From assembly GCF_000802245.2 (NCBI RefSeq), contig NZ_CP021080.1, positions 682,001 to 746,000 of the forward strand: a stretch of 64,000 bases of DNA, written 5' to 3'. Shown here piece by piece: positions 45,048 through 53,570 of this stretch. The stretch comes from Streptomyces pluripotens (GTDB lineage: Bacteria; Actinomycetota; Actinomycetes; Streptomycetales; Streptomycetaceae). Each line of letters starts with the position of its first letter. Within the stretch, counting starts at the first letter, position 1. Position numbers and translations under genes: made by a program. The notes beneath the pieces were generated by a model. It ran no database searches, had not been told where the DNA came from, and worked only from the letters and a program-made list of their open reading frames with translations.

Positions 45048-45448
45048 GCCACCGCAGGCCCGCCGACGCCTGCGCGCCGAGCGCCCGCCCGGTCCCCGGG
45101 AACGGTCAGGTCCTCTCCAGAAGGCGGTGCCGGCGGTGACGTCGGCGGGCCCGACAGCCGCCGCATAACCCGCCCCGGCCACCCCGCCCCACCTTCAACC
45201 TGCACCGCTCCCCCACCCCCCTCGTACGCGTCGAGCCGCGCGCACGCCCCGAACCTCCCTTGCCCGGAAGGCTCTTCGGCCCGACGCCCTGATCGACGCT
45301 GCCCGGGAGCCGCACGGGCCGCGCAGGAGCGGGCCGCGGCAGCACGCCGGTTCGCACCCGCCCCCGCCCCTCGGCGGTGACCAAGCCCATACCTTCTGAG
45401 TAGCTACCCGGTAGCGCAGTGTCAGCACCTGCCCCTAGGCTTGTCCGC
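45048..45448. other. intergenic, no gene seen
   Basis: 401 bp of very GC-rich DNA between same-strand genes. TGAGTAGCTACCCGG near 45400 is the only A/T-rich patch and could be the promoter of the small gene at 45449. Confidence 0.4.
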
Positions 45449-45643
45449 ATGTCCCCCGAATCCACGCCCTTTGGTTCCGTGCGCTCTGGTTCCCTGCGCT
45501 CCGCCGCCGAGGTGAACGAGCGGATACGCGCGCTGTGGCTGCGGGCGGGCGGCACCCTGTCGTCCCTGGAACGCGCGGAATACGAACTGTTGGTGGTCGA
45601 GTGGGCCGAAGCGGTCCGCGGAGAGGTCATCAAGGCGGCCTGA
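45449..45643 (+). CDS. small conserved-type hypothetical protein
   Basis: 64 residues, acidic and helical (SAAEVNERIRALWLRAGG, LSSLERAEYELLVVEWAEAV). Compact, with coding-type third positions and an ATG close to a possible promoter. No Cys, signal or membrane helix. Function not recognised. Confidence 0.65.
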   Translation: MSPESTPFGSVRSGSLRSAAEVNERIRALWLRAGGTLSSLERAEYELLVVEWAEAVRGEVIKAA

Positions 45644-45867
45644 GGTGCTGGGCCTCCCCGGGTGGAAGCGGCATCCCGGCGGGAGCCGGGGCGGGCGACC
45701 GAGTGGACCGTTCTCGACGGCGAGCCTGGTCTCCCAGCCCAGCCCGACGCCCCGACCGCACCGGTGCGTCACCCACGGGACGGACCGCCCGGCCCAGGTC
45801 AGCCCCCGCTCACGCACCGCCCCGGGGCCCTGCCGCATCGCTGCGGTCCCGCCCGGCCGACGCCTAG

Positions 45868-46734
45868 CTAGGACCCGTCGGCGCCGACGGTTGAGTCGAG
45901 GAAGGACCGCACCTCCCGGTTGAACACGTCGGGGTTCTCCCAGAACGCGAAGTGGCTGCTGCGCTCCTGCAGGATCCGCAGGACGGCTCCGGGAATGGCC
46001 GAGGCCACCGACCGCGCGGCATTGACGGGGATCACGCTGTCGCTCCCTCCCATGACCAGCGTCGGAACGGTGATCCTGGGCAGGATGTCACGCCAATCCT
46101 GCATGACATTGTCGAGCAGCAGCCTGCCTGCGTACTCCCGGGGCAGGAGCAGGTTCTGGGCGAGGACCCACTGGCGGTCGGCCTCCTCGGCAGCCGGCGT
46201 CCACATGGCCTCCAGGAAGCCGGCGCTGAGTGTCTCGGCGTCCGAACGCGGGTCGCGCAGCCCCGAGACGACTTCGGCGATCTGCCCGAGGCCGTACAAC
46301 GCGCCGACGCGTTCGGCGAGGCCGTCAGGCCAGTATGGCTGCTGGACCAGCACGGCGGGCTCGTCGAACAGCACCAGGCGCGCCAGTCGGTCCCCACCGA
46401 ACAGGTCCCAGTAGGACCAGGCCAGTGCGCAGCCCATGGAGTGGGCCACCCAGACGACATCGGTGAGGTCCAGGAGCCCGATGACCTGATGGATGTCGGT
46501 CGCGAGGCGAGCGATCCGGTATCCGTGATCCGGCCGGGCGGAATCACCGTGACCGCGATGGTCGAGCGCGACGACATGGTGTGTGCGCGCGAAATCGGCG
46601 ATCTGGTACCGCCACTGCGCGGCGGTCTGTGACCAGCCGGGAACGAGCAGCATGTCCGGACCGCTGCCTGCCTCAAGGTAGTGCAACCGGACCCCGTCGT
46701 TGGTCGTGACGAAGCCACTGCCCGCGCCGCGCAT
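45868..46734 (-). CDS. alpha/beta hydrolase
   Basis: 288 residues from ATG 46734, which has GGAGGAGG 5 bp upstream (GTG 46752 is the alternative). Oxyanion LLVPGWSQTAAQW, DHRGHGDSARPDHGYRI, nucleophile VWVAHSMGCALAW, acid near MGGSDSVIPV and base SSHFAFWENP. Typical lipase/haloperoxidase-type hydrolase without a signal peptide. Substrate unknown. Confidence 0.9.
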   Translation of the reverse strand: MRGAGSGFVTTNDGVRLHYLEAGSGPDMLLVPGWSQTAAQWRYQIADFARTHHVVALDHRGHGDSARPDHGYRIARLATDIHQVIGLLDLTDVVWVAHSMGCALAWSYWDLFGGDRLARLVLFDEPAVLVQQPYWPDGLAERVGALYGLGQIAEVVSGLRDPRSDAETLSAGFLEAMWTPAAEEADRQWVLAQNLLLPREYAGRLLLDNVMQDWRDILPRITVPTLVMGGSDSVIPVNAARSVASAIPGAVLRILQERSSHFAFWENPDVFNREVRSFLDSTVGADGS

Positions 46735-47166
46735 CCCGTCCTCCTCCGGCACAGCCGCGACGCCTCACGGCGTCCCCGCACAGGGGGACGCAGCGAGCCT
46801 CGGCCGATGCGTCACCGCCGCGGACCCGGGATGCGATCATGCCGACGCCCACGATGTCGATCAAACTCCCACGCCGACCGCACCGCAGGTGAGGTGCCCA
46901 CGCCGCGCATTCAGCCCGGTCGCCCCTCCTCGGGGGTCTAGGACCGCGTCGGGCTCCGGCGTGCCGGGCCACTCATACCCGGCCCAGTACCAGACCCCTC
47001 GTAACAGACCCCTCTACCGGGTCGTCACGGCCGGCAGCGTCGGGCCGGTGCCACCGGGCGGACGGCTGCCGTACCGGCGGATGCCGGTCGCGTCCGTCCG
47101 GTATCCGGGTGGAGAAACCCCACGACCGTGTTGCGCGGGATGGTGGCCCGGAACAACAGGGGGGTG
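46735..47166. other. intergenic between divergent genes, no gene seen
   Basis: 432 bp between the hydrolase and a membrane protein gene. Contains ACGATGTCGATCAAACTCCC near 46850, the most A/T-rich part. No supported gene. Confidence 0.4.
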
Positions 47167-47901
47167 ATGTCTGCGTCCGGCCGATCCGACACGACGCCCG
47201 ACGGCGGGGACAGTCGTGCGGGTCGTGCCATTCTCGTCATCGTGCTGCTGGCCTTCCCGATGCTGAAGGTCGCCTGGACCCTGGGGGGCAGCGCCGAGGC
47301 CAACGAGGTGTTCCTGACCATGGGCGTCGGCAGTTGGCCCGACGCCCTGACCGGACTGTTGTTGACCGACGCCCTCCTCGCCTCGATGGTGGCGGTCGTC
47401 GTCTGCCAACTGATTCCGGCGCGGTTCCGCCGGGCACCGGTGTCCCGACGGTCCACCACGGGGCGACTGGCGGCCCTCGCGCTCACCGCGCCGCTTGCGG
47501 TCGGCATCATCGTAGGGGCCCTGTACGGGCCAGGCTGGGGCATCGCCACCACGTTGACGGCCTACGCCCTGCGCACGGGGGAGGCGCTGTCCCACGGCGA
47601 CCGGACCGCCGCCTGGCGCCGGAAGACCGCTACGGCGGCCTCGGCCCTTTCCCTGGGCATCGTGGCCCTCGTCCCGTTCGTCTCCCTCGCCGCCTGCCTC
47701 GACGGCCGCGCCTGGGGGCCGGTCCTGGTCTGCGACGTGGACGCGGGCGAGGGGTCACGGCGCCAGCGGGTCATCGAACTCCGGCGGACCGGTCCGGGAG
47801 TCGTCGGCTGGGACATCCCCGATCGGGAGGTCGTCAACGGCGTCCATTGCGCCCGCTCCGATGACCAGCAGGTCCGGCCTGCCTGGTGGCAGAAGTGGTG
47901 A
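47167..47901 (+). CDS. hypothetical four-helix membrane protein
   Basis: About 244 residues from ATG 47167, with a GGGGGG ribosome site directly upstream. Hydrophobic helices at about 20-37, 58-78, 98-125 and 158-175; the last 60 residues are polar and outside the membrane, with two cysteines (VLVCDVDAG, GVHCARSDD). No family recognised; Streptomyces-type integral membrane protein. Confidence 0.7.
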   Translation: MSASGRSDTTPDGGDSRAGRAILVIVLLAFPMLKVAWTLGGSAEANEVFLTMGVGSWPDALTGLLLTDALLASMVAVVVCQLIPARFRRAPVSRRSTTGRLAALALTAPLAVGIIVGALYGPGWGIATTLTAYALRTGEALSHGDRTAAWRRKTATAASALSLGIVALVPFVSLAACLDGRAWGPVLVCDVDAGEGSRRQRVIELRRTGPGVVGWDIPDREVVNGVHCARSDDQQVRPAWWQKW

Positions 47902-47928
47902 GCGTACCCACGTGAACACGCCAGAACG

Positions 47929-47982
47929 CCGGAACACCACACACCACCGCCTGTCCGGACACCGGAACACCACACACCACCG
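47929..47982. repeat. two direct copies of a 21-bp sequence
   Basis: CCGGAACACCACACACCACCG occurs at 47929-47949 and again at 47962-47982, 33 bp apart, between the membrane protein gene and the SnoaL-like gene. Could be a tandem operator or a slippage duplication. Confidence 0.7.
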
Positions 47983-48070
47983 GATGAGCCGGCGCCTGGG
48001 CGCCAGGACCACCGGATGTTCACACGCACGCCCTCTTGGCTCTTGGCCGCAGGTGCCCAACACTGTGCCG

Positions 48071-48565
48071 ATGACGCAACGTACCGAGTTGGCGACCGTG
48101 GTGGACCGGCTGGCCGTCGACGAACTCGTCACCGAGTACGCGGTGGCCGTGGACGACGGTGACTGGACGACGTACCGGCGGCTGTTCACGGCGGACGGAC
48201 GGGCCGACTACCGTTCGGCCGGCGGCATCGAGGGCGACGCGGATCAGGTCGCCGGCTGGCTCGCCGGAAACCTGACGTTGTTCGCCGTGCGACAGCATCT
48301 GATCGTTAACCGGCAGGTGCGGTTCGGCCTCCTGGAACACGACACCGGCGACACCGCCCGGGTGCGGGCCGACTACCTCAACCCGATGCGGTTCGCGGAC
48401 GACGCCGGCCCCGGCCGCAGCCCCGCCGCACCAGACCTGGTGTGCGGCGGCCGCTACGACTTCGCGCTGCTGCGCACACCGGAGGGCTGGCGGTTGCACG
48501 GGGTGACCGTGGAGGAGAAATGGCGCCGGCTGCCGGGCAGGACCCCCACGAACGTCACCGACTGA
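48071..48565 (+). CDS. SnoaL-like (NTF2-fold) protein
   Basis: 164 residues. Cone-shaped NTF2 fold: VDELVTEYAVAVDDGDWTTY, LFTADGRADYRSAGG, VRQHLIVNRQV and GRYDFALLRTPEGWRLHGV. This is the polyketide-cyclase/dehydratase/isomerase-like SnoaL-4 group. The Tyr/Asp/His positions used by such enzymes are present, but the reaction is unknown. Confidence 0.85.
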   Translation: MTQRTELATVVDRLAVDELVTEYAVAVDDGDWTTYRRLFTADGRADYRSAGGIEGDADQVAGWLAGNLTLFAVRQHLIVNRQVRFGLLEHDTGDTARVRADYLNPMRFADDAGPGRSPAAPDLVCGGRYDFALLRTPEGWRLHGVTVEEKWRRLPGRTPTNVTD

Positions 48566-48749
48566 ACCCGGCCGGCCAGGGCGCCGGCGCCGACCCGGCC
48601 CGACCTGCCCGGGCAGTCCTCGCCCGGCGGGCCGCGGCCGGCGGGCCGCGGCCGGCCACTACCGCGCACGGGTCCCGACTCAGCCCCCTGTCGTAGATCG
48701 CTCCCGACGCGCACACTGGAGCCAGCGCTCGGTGGGGAGGAGGTTCCGT

Positions 48750-50324
48750 ATGGGGGTGATCGACCGGCTGACGGCTTCCTCCTGGCAACGCTCCGGGGTC
48801 GCCGTCCTCACGGGCGCCCTGCCCGTGCTCGCCTTCCCGGCACCGTCGCTGTGGTGGTTCGCCTACGTGGCCCTGGTCCCGTGGATCCTGTTGGCACGCT
48901 CGGCGCCGACCGGGTGGCGCGCCGCCTGGGACGGCTGGTGCGGTGGCTTCGGTTACCTGGTGGCCGTGCACCACTGGCTGCTGCCGAGCCTGCACGTGTT
49001 CATCTTCCTGATAGCGGCACTGCTGGGCGCACTGTGGGCGCCCTGGGGCTGGCTGGTGCGCCGGTTCCTCGGCGGCGCACCGGCCCCGGGCAGGGGCATC
49101 GCCGCACTGCTGGTGTTGCCGTCCGCCTGGCTGGTGGTGGAACTGGTGCGCTCCTGGCAGGGGCTCGGCGGCCCCTGGGGCATGCTCGGTGCCAGCCAGT
49201 GGCAGGTCGGCCCGGCTCTGCGGCTGGCCTCCGTCGGAGGGGTGTGGCTGCTCAGTTTCTTGGTGGTGGCCGTCAACGTGGCGGTGGCCGAACTGGCGTC
49301 CGTGCCAGGTTCGCGGCGGCCCGCGGTGGCCGCGCTGGTCGCCACGGCCACCGCGGCCTCGGCCGCGTGGGCGTGGGCACCGCGTCCGCGCGTCGACGCA
49401 CGGGTGCGGATCGCGGTCGTCCAGCCGGGCATCGTGGACGGCCGGGACAGCGGTGAGCGGCGTTTCGAGCTTGAGGAGCAGCTGACCCGCCGGCTCGCCG
49501 GTCAGGGCGTCGACCTGGTCGTGTGGGGCGAGTCCAGCGTCGGATTCGACCTCGGCGACCGACCGGACCTGTCCCGGCGGATCGCCAGCCTGTCCCGTGC
49601 GGTCGGCGCCGACGTGCTGGTGAACGTGGACGCCCGCCGCTCCGACCAGCCGGGCATCTACAAGAGCTCGGTGCTGATCGGCCCGAACGGCCCGACCGGC
49701 GACCGCTACGACAAGATGAGGCTGGTCCCCTTCGGCGAGTACATCCCGGCCCGGTCGCTCCTCGGCTGGGCCACTTCGGTGGGCAGGGCCGCCGGTGAGG
49801 ACCGCCGGCGTGGCACCGCGCAGGTCGTGATGAACGTGGGGCACGGTCTGCGAATCGGTCCGCTGGTGTGCTTCGAGACCGCGTTTCCGGACATGAGCCG
49901 GCACCTGGCCCAGGACGGGGCGGACGTCCTGCTCGGCCAGTCCTCCACCTCGTCCTTCCAGAACAGCTGGGCGCCGGAGCAGCATGCGTCGCTGGGCGCG
50001 CTGCGAGCCGCCGAGACGGGCCGCCCTATGGTGCACGCGACCCTCACGGGTGTCTCGGCGGTGTACGGCCCGGACGGGCAACGCGTCGGTCCCTGGCTCG
50101 GCACCAGCGCGAGCACGGCCCACGTGTACGACGTACCGCTCGCACACGGCACCACGCCGTACGTGCGTTACGGCGACTGGCCGGTGCACGGCGCCCTGCT
50201 GGTGCTGGGCGTCCTGTGCGTGGCCGAGTTCGTGCGGGCGATCAGGCGGCGCCGCAGTGGTCCCGAACCGCTCGTACCACCCTCTCGCACAGCTCATGGG
50301 TCGCCAGTGCGTCCCGGGCACTGA
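48750..50324 (+). CDS. lnt: apolipoprotein N-acyltransferase
   Basis: 524 residues. About 6-7 membrane helices (residues 1-225), then a nitrilase domain: catalytic Glu in VWGESSVGF, Lys in DKMRLVPFGEYIP and Cys in LVCFETAFPD. A final membrane helix near the C-terminus. It N-acylates the lipid-modified cysteine of lipoproteins. The ATG at 48750 is used because GGGGAGGAGG is just upstream. Its last 83 bp overlap the 3' end of the opposite oxidoreductase gene. Confidence 0.94.
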   Translation: MGVIDRLTASSWQRSGVAVLTGALPVLAFPAPSLWWFAYVALVPWILLARSAPTGWRAAWDGWCGGFGYLVAVHHWLLPSLHVFIFLIAALLGALWAPWGWLVRRFLGGAPAPGRGIAALLVLPSAWLVVELVRSWQGLGGPWGMLGASQWQVGPALRLASVGGVWLLSFLVVAVNVAVAELASVPGSRRPAVAALVATATAASAAWAWAPRPRVDARVRIAVVQPGIVDGRDSGERRFELEEQLTRRLAGQGVDLVVWGESSVGFDLGDRPDLSRRIASLSRAVGADVLVNVDARRSDQPGIYKSSVLIGPNGPTGDRYDKMRLVPFGEYIPARSLLGWATSVGRAAGEDRRRGTAQVVMNVGHGLRIGPLVCFETAFPDMSRHLAQDGADVLLGQSSTSSFQNSWAPEQHASLGALRAAETGRPMVHATLTGVSAVYGPDGQRVGPWLGTSASTAHVYDVPLAHGTTPYVRYGDWPVHGALLVLGVLCVAEFVRAIRRRRSGPEPLVPPSRTAHGSPVRPGH

Positions 50325-51153
50325 GCACCCGGCCGGCGCGCACGGCGTCGAGGAAGGCGAGTACCGCCTGCTCGATGCCGCGCTGACGGGCCACCGGCAC
50401 CCAGTCGCCGCGCCGCCGCACGGTCGGCTGTCCCTTGTGGTCGATCACCTCGGCGAGGTTGAGCACCTGGCGCTTGGTGTCCTGCCCGGAGACCTCCAGG
50501 GTCTCCTCGGTGGAGCCGCTGAGCCGGTTCATCACGCCGAGAGCCGTGAATCCGTCCCCGCCGAGTTGGAGCACGACGTGGTGGAGAAGCCCGTCACCGG
50601 TGCGGGCGCGCACGGTCACGTCGTCGACCGGGCCCGGCGCCAGGAAGCGCAAGGTGTCGACGACGTGGATGAAATCGTCCAAGATCATCGAGCGCGGTTC
50701 CTCGGGCAGCCCGATCCGGTTCTTCTGCATGAGGATGAGCTCGCGCGGGTGTTCCAGACACTGTGCGTACCCGGGGGCGTACCGACGGTTGAATCCGACG
50801 AACAGGGAGACGTTCCGTTGCTCGGCGCGTTCCACCAGCCGCTCGGAGTCCGCGAGTTCGTAGGCGAGCGGCTTGTCGACGAACGTCGGTACGCCCGCCT
50901 CCAGCAGCCGGGTGACGATCTCCGGGTGGGCAACGGTGGGCGCGTGCACGAAGGCGGCGTCGAGCCCGGCAGCCAGGAGCGAGTCCAGGGTCGTGTGCCG
51001 CTGTTCCCGCGGCAGGTGCAGGGAGTCGGCAACCCGGGCGAGGGTGGCGGGAGTACGGGTCTGCAGGTGGAGGTCGATCCCCGGCTGCGTGCCCAGCACC
51101 GGGAGGTACGCCTTCCGTGCGATGTCCCCGAGTCCGATGCAGCCGACCTTCAC
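50242..51153 (-). CDS. Gfo/Idh/MocA-family NAD(P)-dependent oxidoreductase
   Basis: 303 residues from GTG 51153 (GGGGAG upstream). Rossmann domain VGCIGLGDIARKAYLPVL, AAFVHAPTVAHPEIV, and the catalytic lysine motif FVDKPLAYELADSERL with FVGFNRRYAP following. C-terminal sheet has DDFIHVVDTLRFL (the DxxxH site). It would oxidise or reduce a sugar or inositol. Ends inside the 3' end of lnt. Confidence 0.9.
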   Translation of the reverse strand: MKVGCIGLGDIARKAYLPVLGTQPGIDLHLQTRTPATLARVADSLHLPREQRHTTLDSLLAAGLDAAFVHAPTVAHPEIVTRLLEAGVPTFVDKPLAYELADSERLVERAEQRNVSLFVGFNRRYAPGYAQCLEHPRELILMQKNRIGLPEEPRSMILDDFIHVVDTLRFLAPGPVDDVTVRARTGDGLLHHVVLQLGGDGFTALGVMNRLSGSTEETLEVSGQDTKRQVLNLAEVIDHKGQPTVRRRGDWVPVARQRGIEQAVLAFLDAVRAGRVLSARDALATHELCERVVRAVRDHCGAA

Positions 51154-51501
51154 GTGTTCTCCCCTGCCGCTTGCCAGCTTCTTCCCTGCCGGAAGCATAC
51201 GGGGGCCGCCGGTCGGCGATTCCGACGGAGCCGCACGGGAGGGGGCCGGTCCGGTCTTCGGCAGCGCGCCGACCACCTCGTACCGGAGCGGTCTCACGGC
51301 GGGCGGCGTCATCGGCGAGGACCACACCCGACACGACGGCCACGGCGACCCGATCCGCAAGCGGGCCGGGAGCACGACTACGGGACGGACGTCACCCCCG
51401 CACCACGAAGACCTCCCTACGGGGCACGAGATCACCCGTCCGGGCCATCAACCTCGACTCCCTGGTGCCAAGTAGGGGGTCGACCCAGCAGAGTTGCGCG
51501 C
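51154..51501. other. intergenic between divergent genes, no gene seen
   Basis: 348 bp between the oxidoreductase and lipoprotein genes. No supported gene or clear signal. Confidence 0.4.
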
Positions 51502-51972
51502 GTGCATCGAACGACGACCATCGCAGCGCTCCTGGTCACCGTGGCTGTCTCGGCCCTCTCCGGCTGCGTGACGGTACAGCACCCGGCGGCACCCGGGGCC
51601 CCTCCGAATGCGGGGCCGTCACGGCCGACGGCCCCCCGGCCGAACGGCAGCGCGGAGCCTCGGGTGGTGCAGGCACCTGCCCTGGAAGCACTGGAGATGG
51701 TCGGCCCCTCCCGGCAACCGGAACACGTCGGGCCGACGGCCGCGCAGCGGCGCCCGGCTGCTCCCCCGACCGCGCACCGGCGGCCGTCACCGCCGCTGCG
51801 ACCGCGCCCCCGCCCGCACCCGGACCACCCCCGGCGGTCGACCGGCGACCTGCCCGGACTGTCGCAGCCGGTCCCGAGGGCCCCGGACGTGTGCGCGCTC
51901 GGCAAGAAGTACGGCGGCTGGCGCGGGGACAGCCCGGAGGCAGAAATCTGCGAGCAGACGTACGGCCGCTGA
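51502..51972 (+). CDS. small proline-rich lipoprotein
   Basis: 156 residues from GTG 51502. Signal peptide with lipobox ALSGC, then a long Pro/Arg-rich disordered part and a short folded C-terminus, CALGKKYGGWRGDSPEAEIC, whose two cysteines may pair. Such tails are seen in many Streptomyces exported lipoproteins. Function unknown. It would be a substrate for the nearby Lnt. Confidence 0.65.
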   Translation: MHRTTTIAALLVTVAVSALSGCVTVQHPAAPGAPPNAGPSRPTAPRPNGSAEPRVVQAPALEALEMVGPSRQPEHVGPTAAQRRPAAPPTAHRRPSPPLRPRPRPHPDHPRRSTGDLPGLSQPVPRAPDVCALGKKYGGWRGDSPEAEICEQTYGR

Positions 51973-52089
51973 GCCGGCCGGGCACCCGCACGGTCCGGTG
52001 TTCCAGCGCCCGGTGTGGAACGGATGCCGGGTCGCCGACGCGGCCCGCCTCCACGGCCGCGGCGGCCATGGTGGCACCAGGGGTACCCG

Positions 52090-52620
52090 CTAGCTCGGCC
52101 GCTGTCGTGGTGGGCCCCAGCCGTCGCCGTCCGGGCAGCCGCCCTCCCGGCCGTCCTCCGCAAGTCGCAGCTCCAGGCGGCTGATCGCGGCCCGCACCCC
52201 GTTGCCGTAGCCGTCGTCCGCCAGGTCACCCGCCGTGCGGCGGGCCCGGCGCAGGTGGCTGTGGGCTGCTTCGGCACGGCCGAGCTTGACGTAGTCGGCG
52301 GCGAGGTTGAGGTGCAGGGAGGGGAAGAAGCCCCGGACGCTCGGCGGGGTGCCGTCCGTACGACAGCCGGACACCTCCTCCGCCGCGGACAACGCCCTGA
52401 GGTCCCAGGCGAGTTCGTCCACCGGATCGTCCTGGGTATCGGCGAGGTAGTGGGCCAGGGTGCAGCGATGCAGCGGGTCGCCGTCCTCACCGATCTCCGC
52501 CCACAGCTCCAGCAAACGGCTGCGGGCCTCCTCGCGGTCGCCGCCGTGGTGCAGCATCACGACCTGCCCGATCCGCGTCAGCACGGCGTCCGGTGCCGTC
52601 TGTTCCTGTCGCTCCGCCAC
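52090..52620 (-). CDS. TPR-like helical hypothetical protein
   Basis: 176 residues made of helix pairs: VLTRIGQVVMLHHGGDREEA, CTLAHYLADTQDDPVDEL and LHLNLAADYVKLGRAEAAHS, the last clearly TPR-like. Ends in a disordered Gly/Pro tail. No catalytic motif; likely a protein-binding scaffold. Confidence 0.75.
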   Translation of the reverse strand: MAERQEQTAPDAVLTRIGQVVMLHHGGDREEARSRLLELWAEIGEDGDPLHRCTLAHYLADTQDDPVDELAWDLRALSAAEEVSGCRTDGTPPSVRGFFPSLHLNLAADYVKLGRAEAAHSHLRRARRTAGDLADDGYGNGVRAAISRLELRLAEDGREGGCPDGDGWGPPRQRPS

Positions 52621-52795
52621 CGCGTCCTCCGGGCCGTCGTCAGCTGTCCGCTTCCGACGCTAACCGGCCCCACCGGAATTCCCGGTCAGGCTGCGCCACA
52701 CGGCACGGCGCCGCGCACCGAGTGCCGGGCTCCAGCCCCGCCCGGTGTTCGCCCGCCCGGGCGGGCGGGCGCTTCGGACCATGTCCCCGCGCCGG

Positions 52796-53479
52796 TCAGC
52801 CCAGTGTCGGCAGGCGCCAGTCGATGGGCTCGTGGCCCTGCCGGGCGACCGCCTCGTTGATCTGGGTGAAGGGACGGGAGCCGAAGAACCTCTTCGCGGA
52901 CAGCGGCGAGGGATGCGCGCCCTTGACCACCACGTGCCGCTTTGCGTCGATCAGCGGGAGCTTCTTCTGCGCGTAGTTGCCCCAGAGGACGAAGACCGCC
53001 GGGTCCGGCCGAGAATCCACCGCGCGGATCACGGCGTCCGTGAACTTCTCCCAGCCCTTGCCCTTGTGCGAGTTCGCCTCGCCGGCCCGGACGGTGAGCA
53101 CCGCGTTGAGCAGGAGCACGCCCTGCTGGGCCCAGGGCATCAGATAGCCGTTGTCCGGGACCGGCAGGCCCAGCTCCTCCTTCATCTCCTTGTAGATGTT
53201 CCGCAGGGAGGGCGGGGTCTTCACGCCCGGGCGGACCGAGAAGCACAGACCGTGGCCCTGGCCCTCGCCGTGGTACGGGTCCTGACCGAGGACCAGGACC
53301 TTGACCTGTTCGTACGGCGTCGCCTCCAGCGCCGCGAAGACCTCCTCGCGCGGCGGGTACACGGGGCCGTTCGCCCGCTCCTGCTCGACGAACTCGGTCA
53401 GCTCCTTGAAGTAGGGCTGCTGCAGCTCGTCGCCCAGAACCCCGCGCCAGGACTCGGGCAGCATGGCGATGTCGATCAC
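52796..53479 (-). CDS. ung: family 1 uracil-DNA glycosylase
   Basis: 227 residues from GTG 53479, which has GAGGA upstream and gives the usual Ung length (GTG 53506 would add nine residues). Water-activating loop LVLGQDPYHGEGQGHGLCFS, and the leucine/histidine loop GAHPSPLSAKRFFGSRPF. Removes uracil from DNA as the first step of base excision repair. Confidence 0.96.
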   Translation of the reverse strand: MIDIAMLPESWRGVLGDELQQPYFKELTEFVEQERANGPVYPPREEVFAALEATPYEQVKVLVLGQDPYHGEGQGHGLCFSVRPGVKTPPSLRNIYKEMKEELGLPVPDNGYLMPWAQQGVLLLNAVLTVRAGEANSHKGKGWEKFTDAVIRAVDSRPDPAVFVLWGNYAQKKLPLIDAKRHVVVKGAHPSPLSAKRFFGSRPFTQINEAVARQGHEPIDWRLPTLG

Positions 53480-53539
53480 GTCAACGTCCTCACGATGTGC
53501 GGTCACTTGCAGGCTTCAGAACCTACAGGCGACCACTGA

Positions 53540-53563
53540 CAACCGGTGCCGGAAGGCCGGTTG
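53540..53563 (-). terminator. short hairpin after the solute-binding protein gene
   Basis: CAACCGG and CCGGTTG form a 7-bp stem 8 bp past the stop at 53571. Confidence 0.4.
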
Positions 53564-53570
53564 CCGGGGC

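Noticed and set aside
47167..48565. Membrane protein plus SnoaL-like gene considered as part of a polyketide cluster
   Set aside because: They are 8 kb from the synthase operon with core genes between, and no other biosynthetic gene is near.
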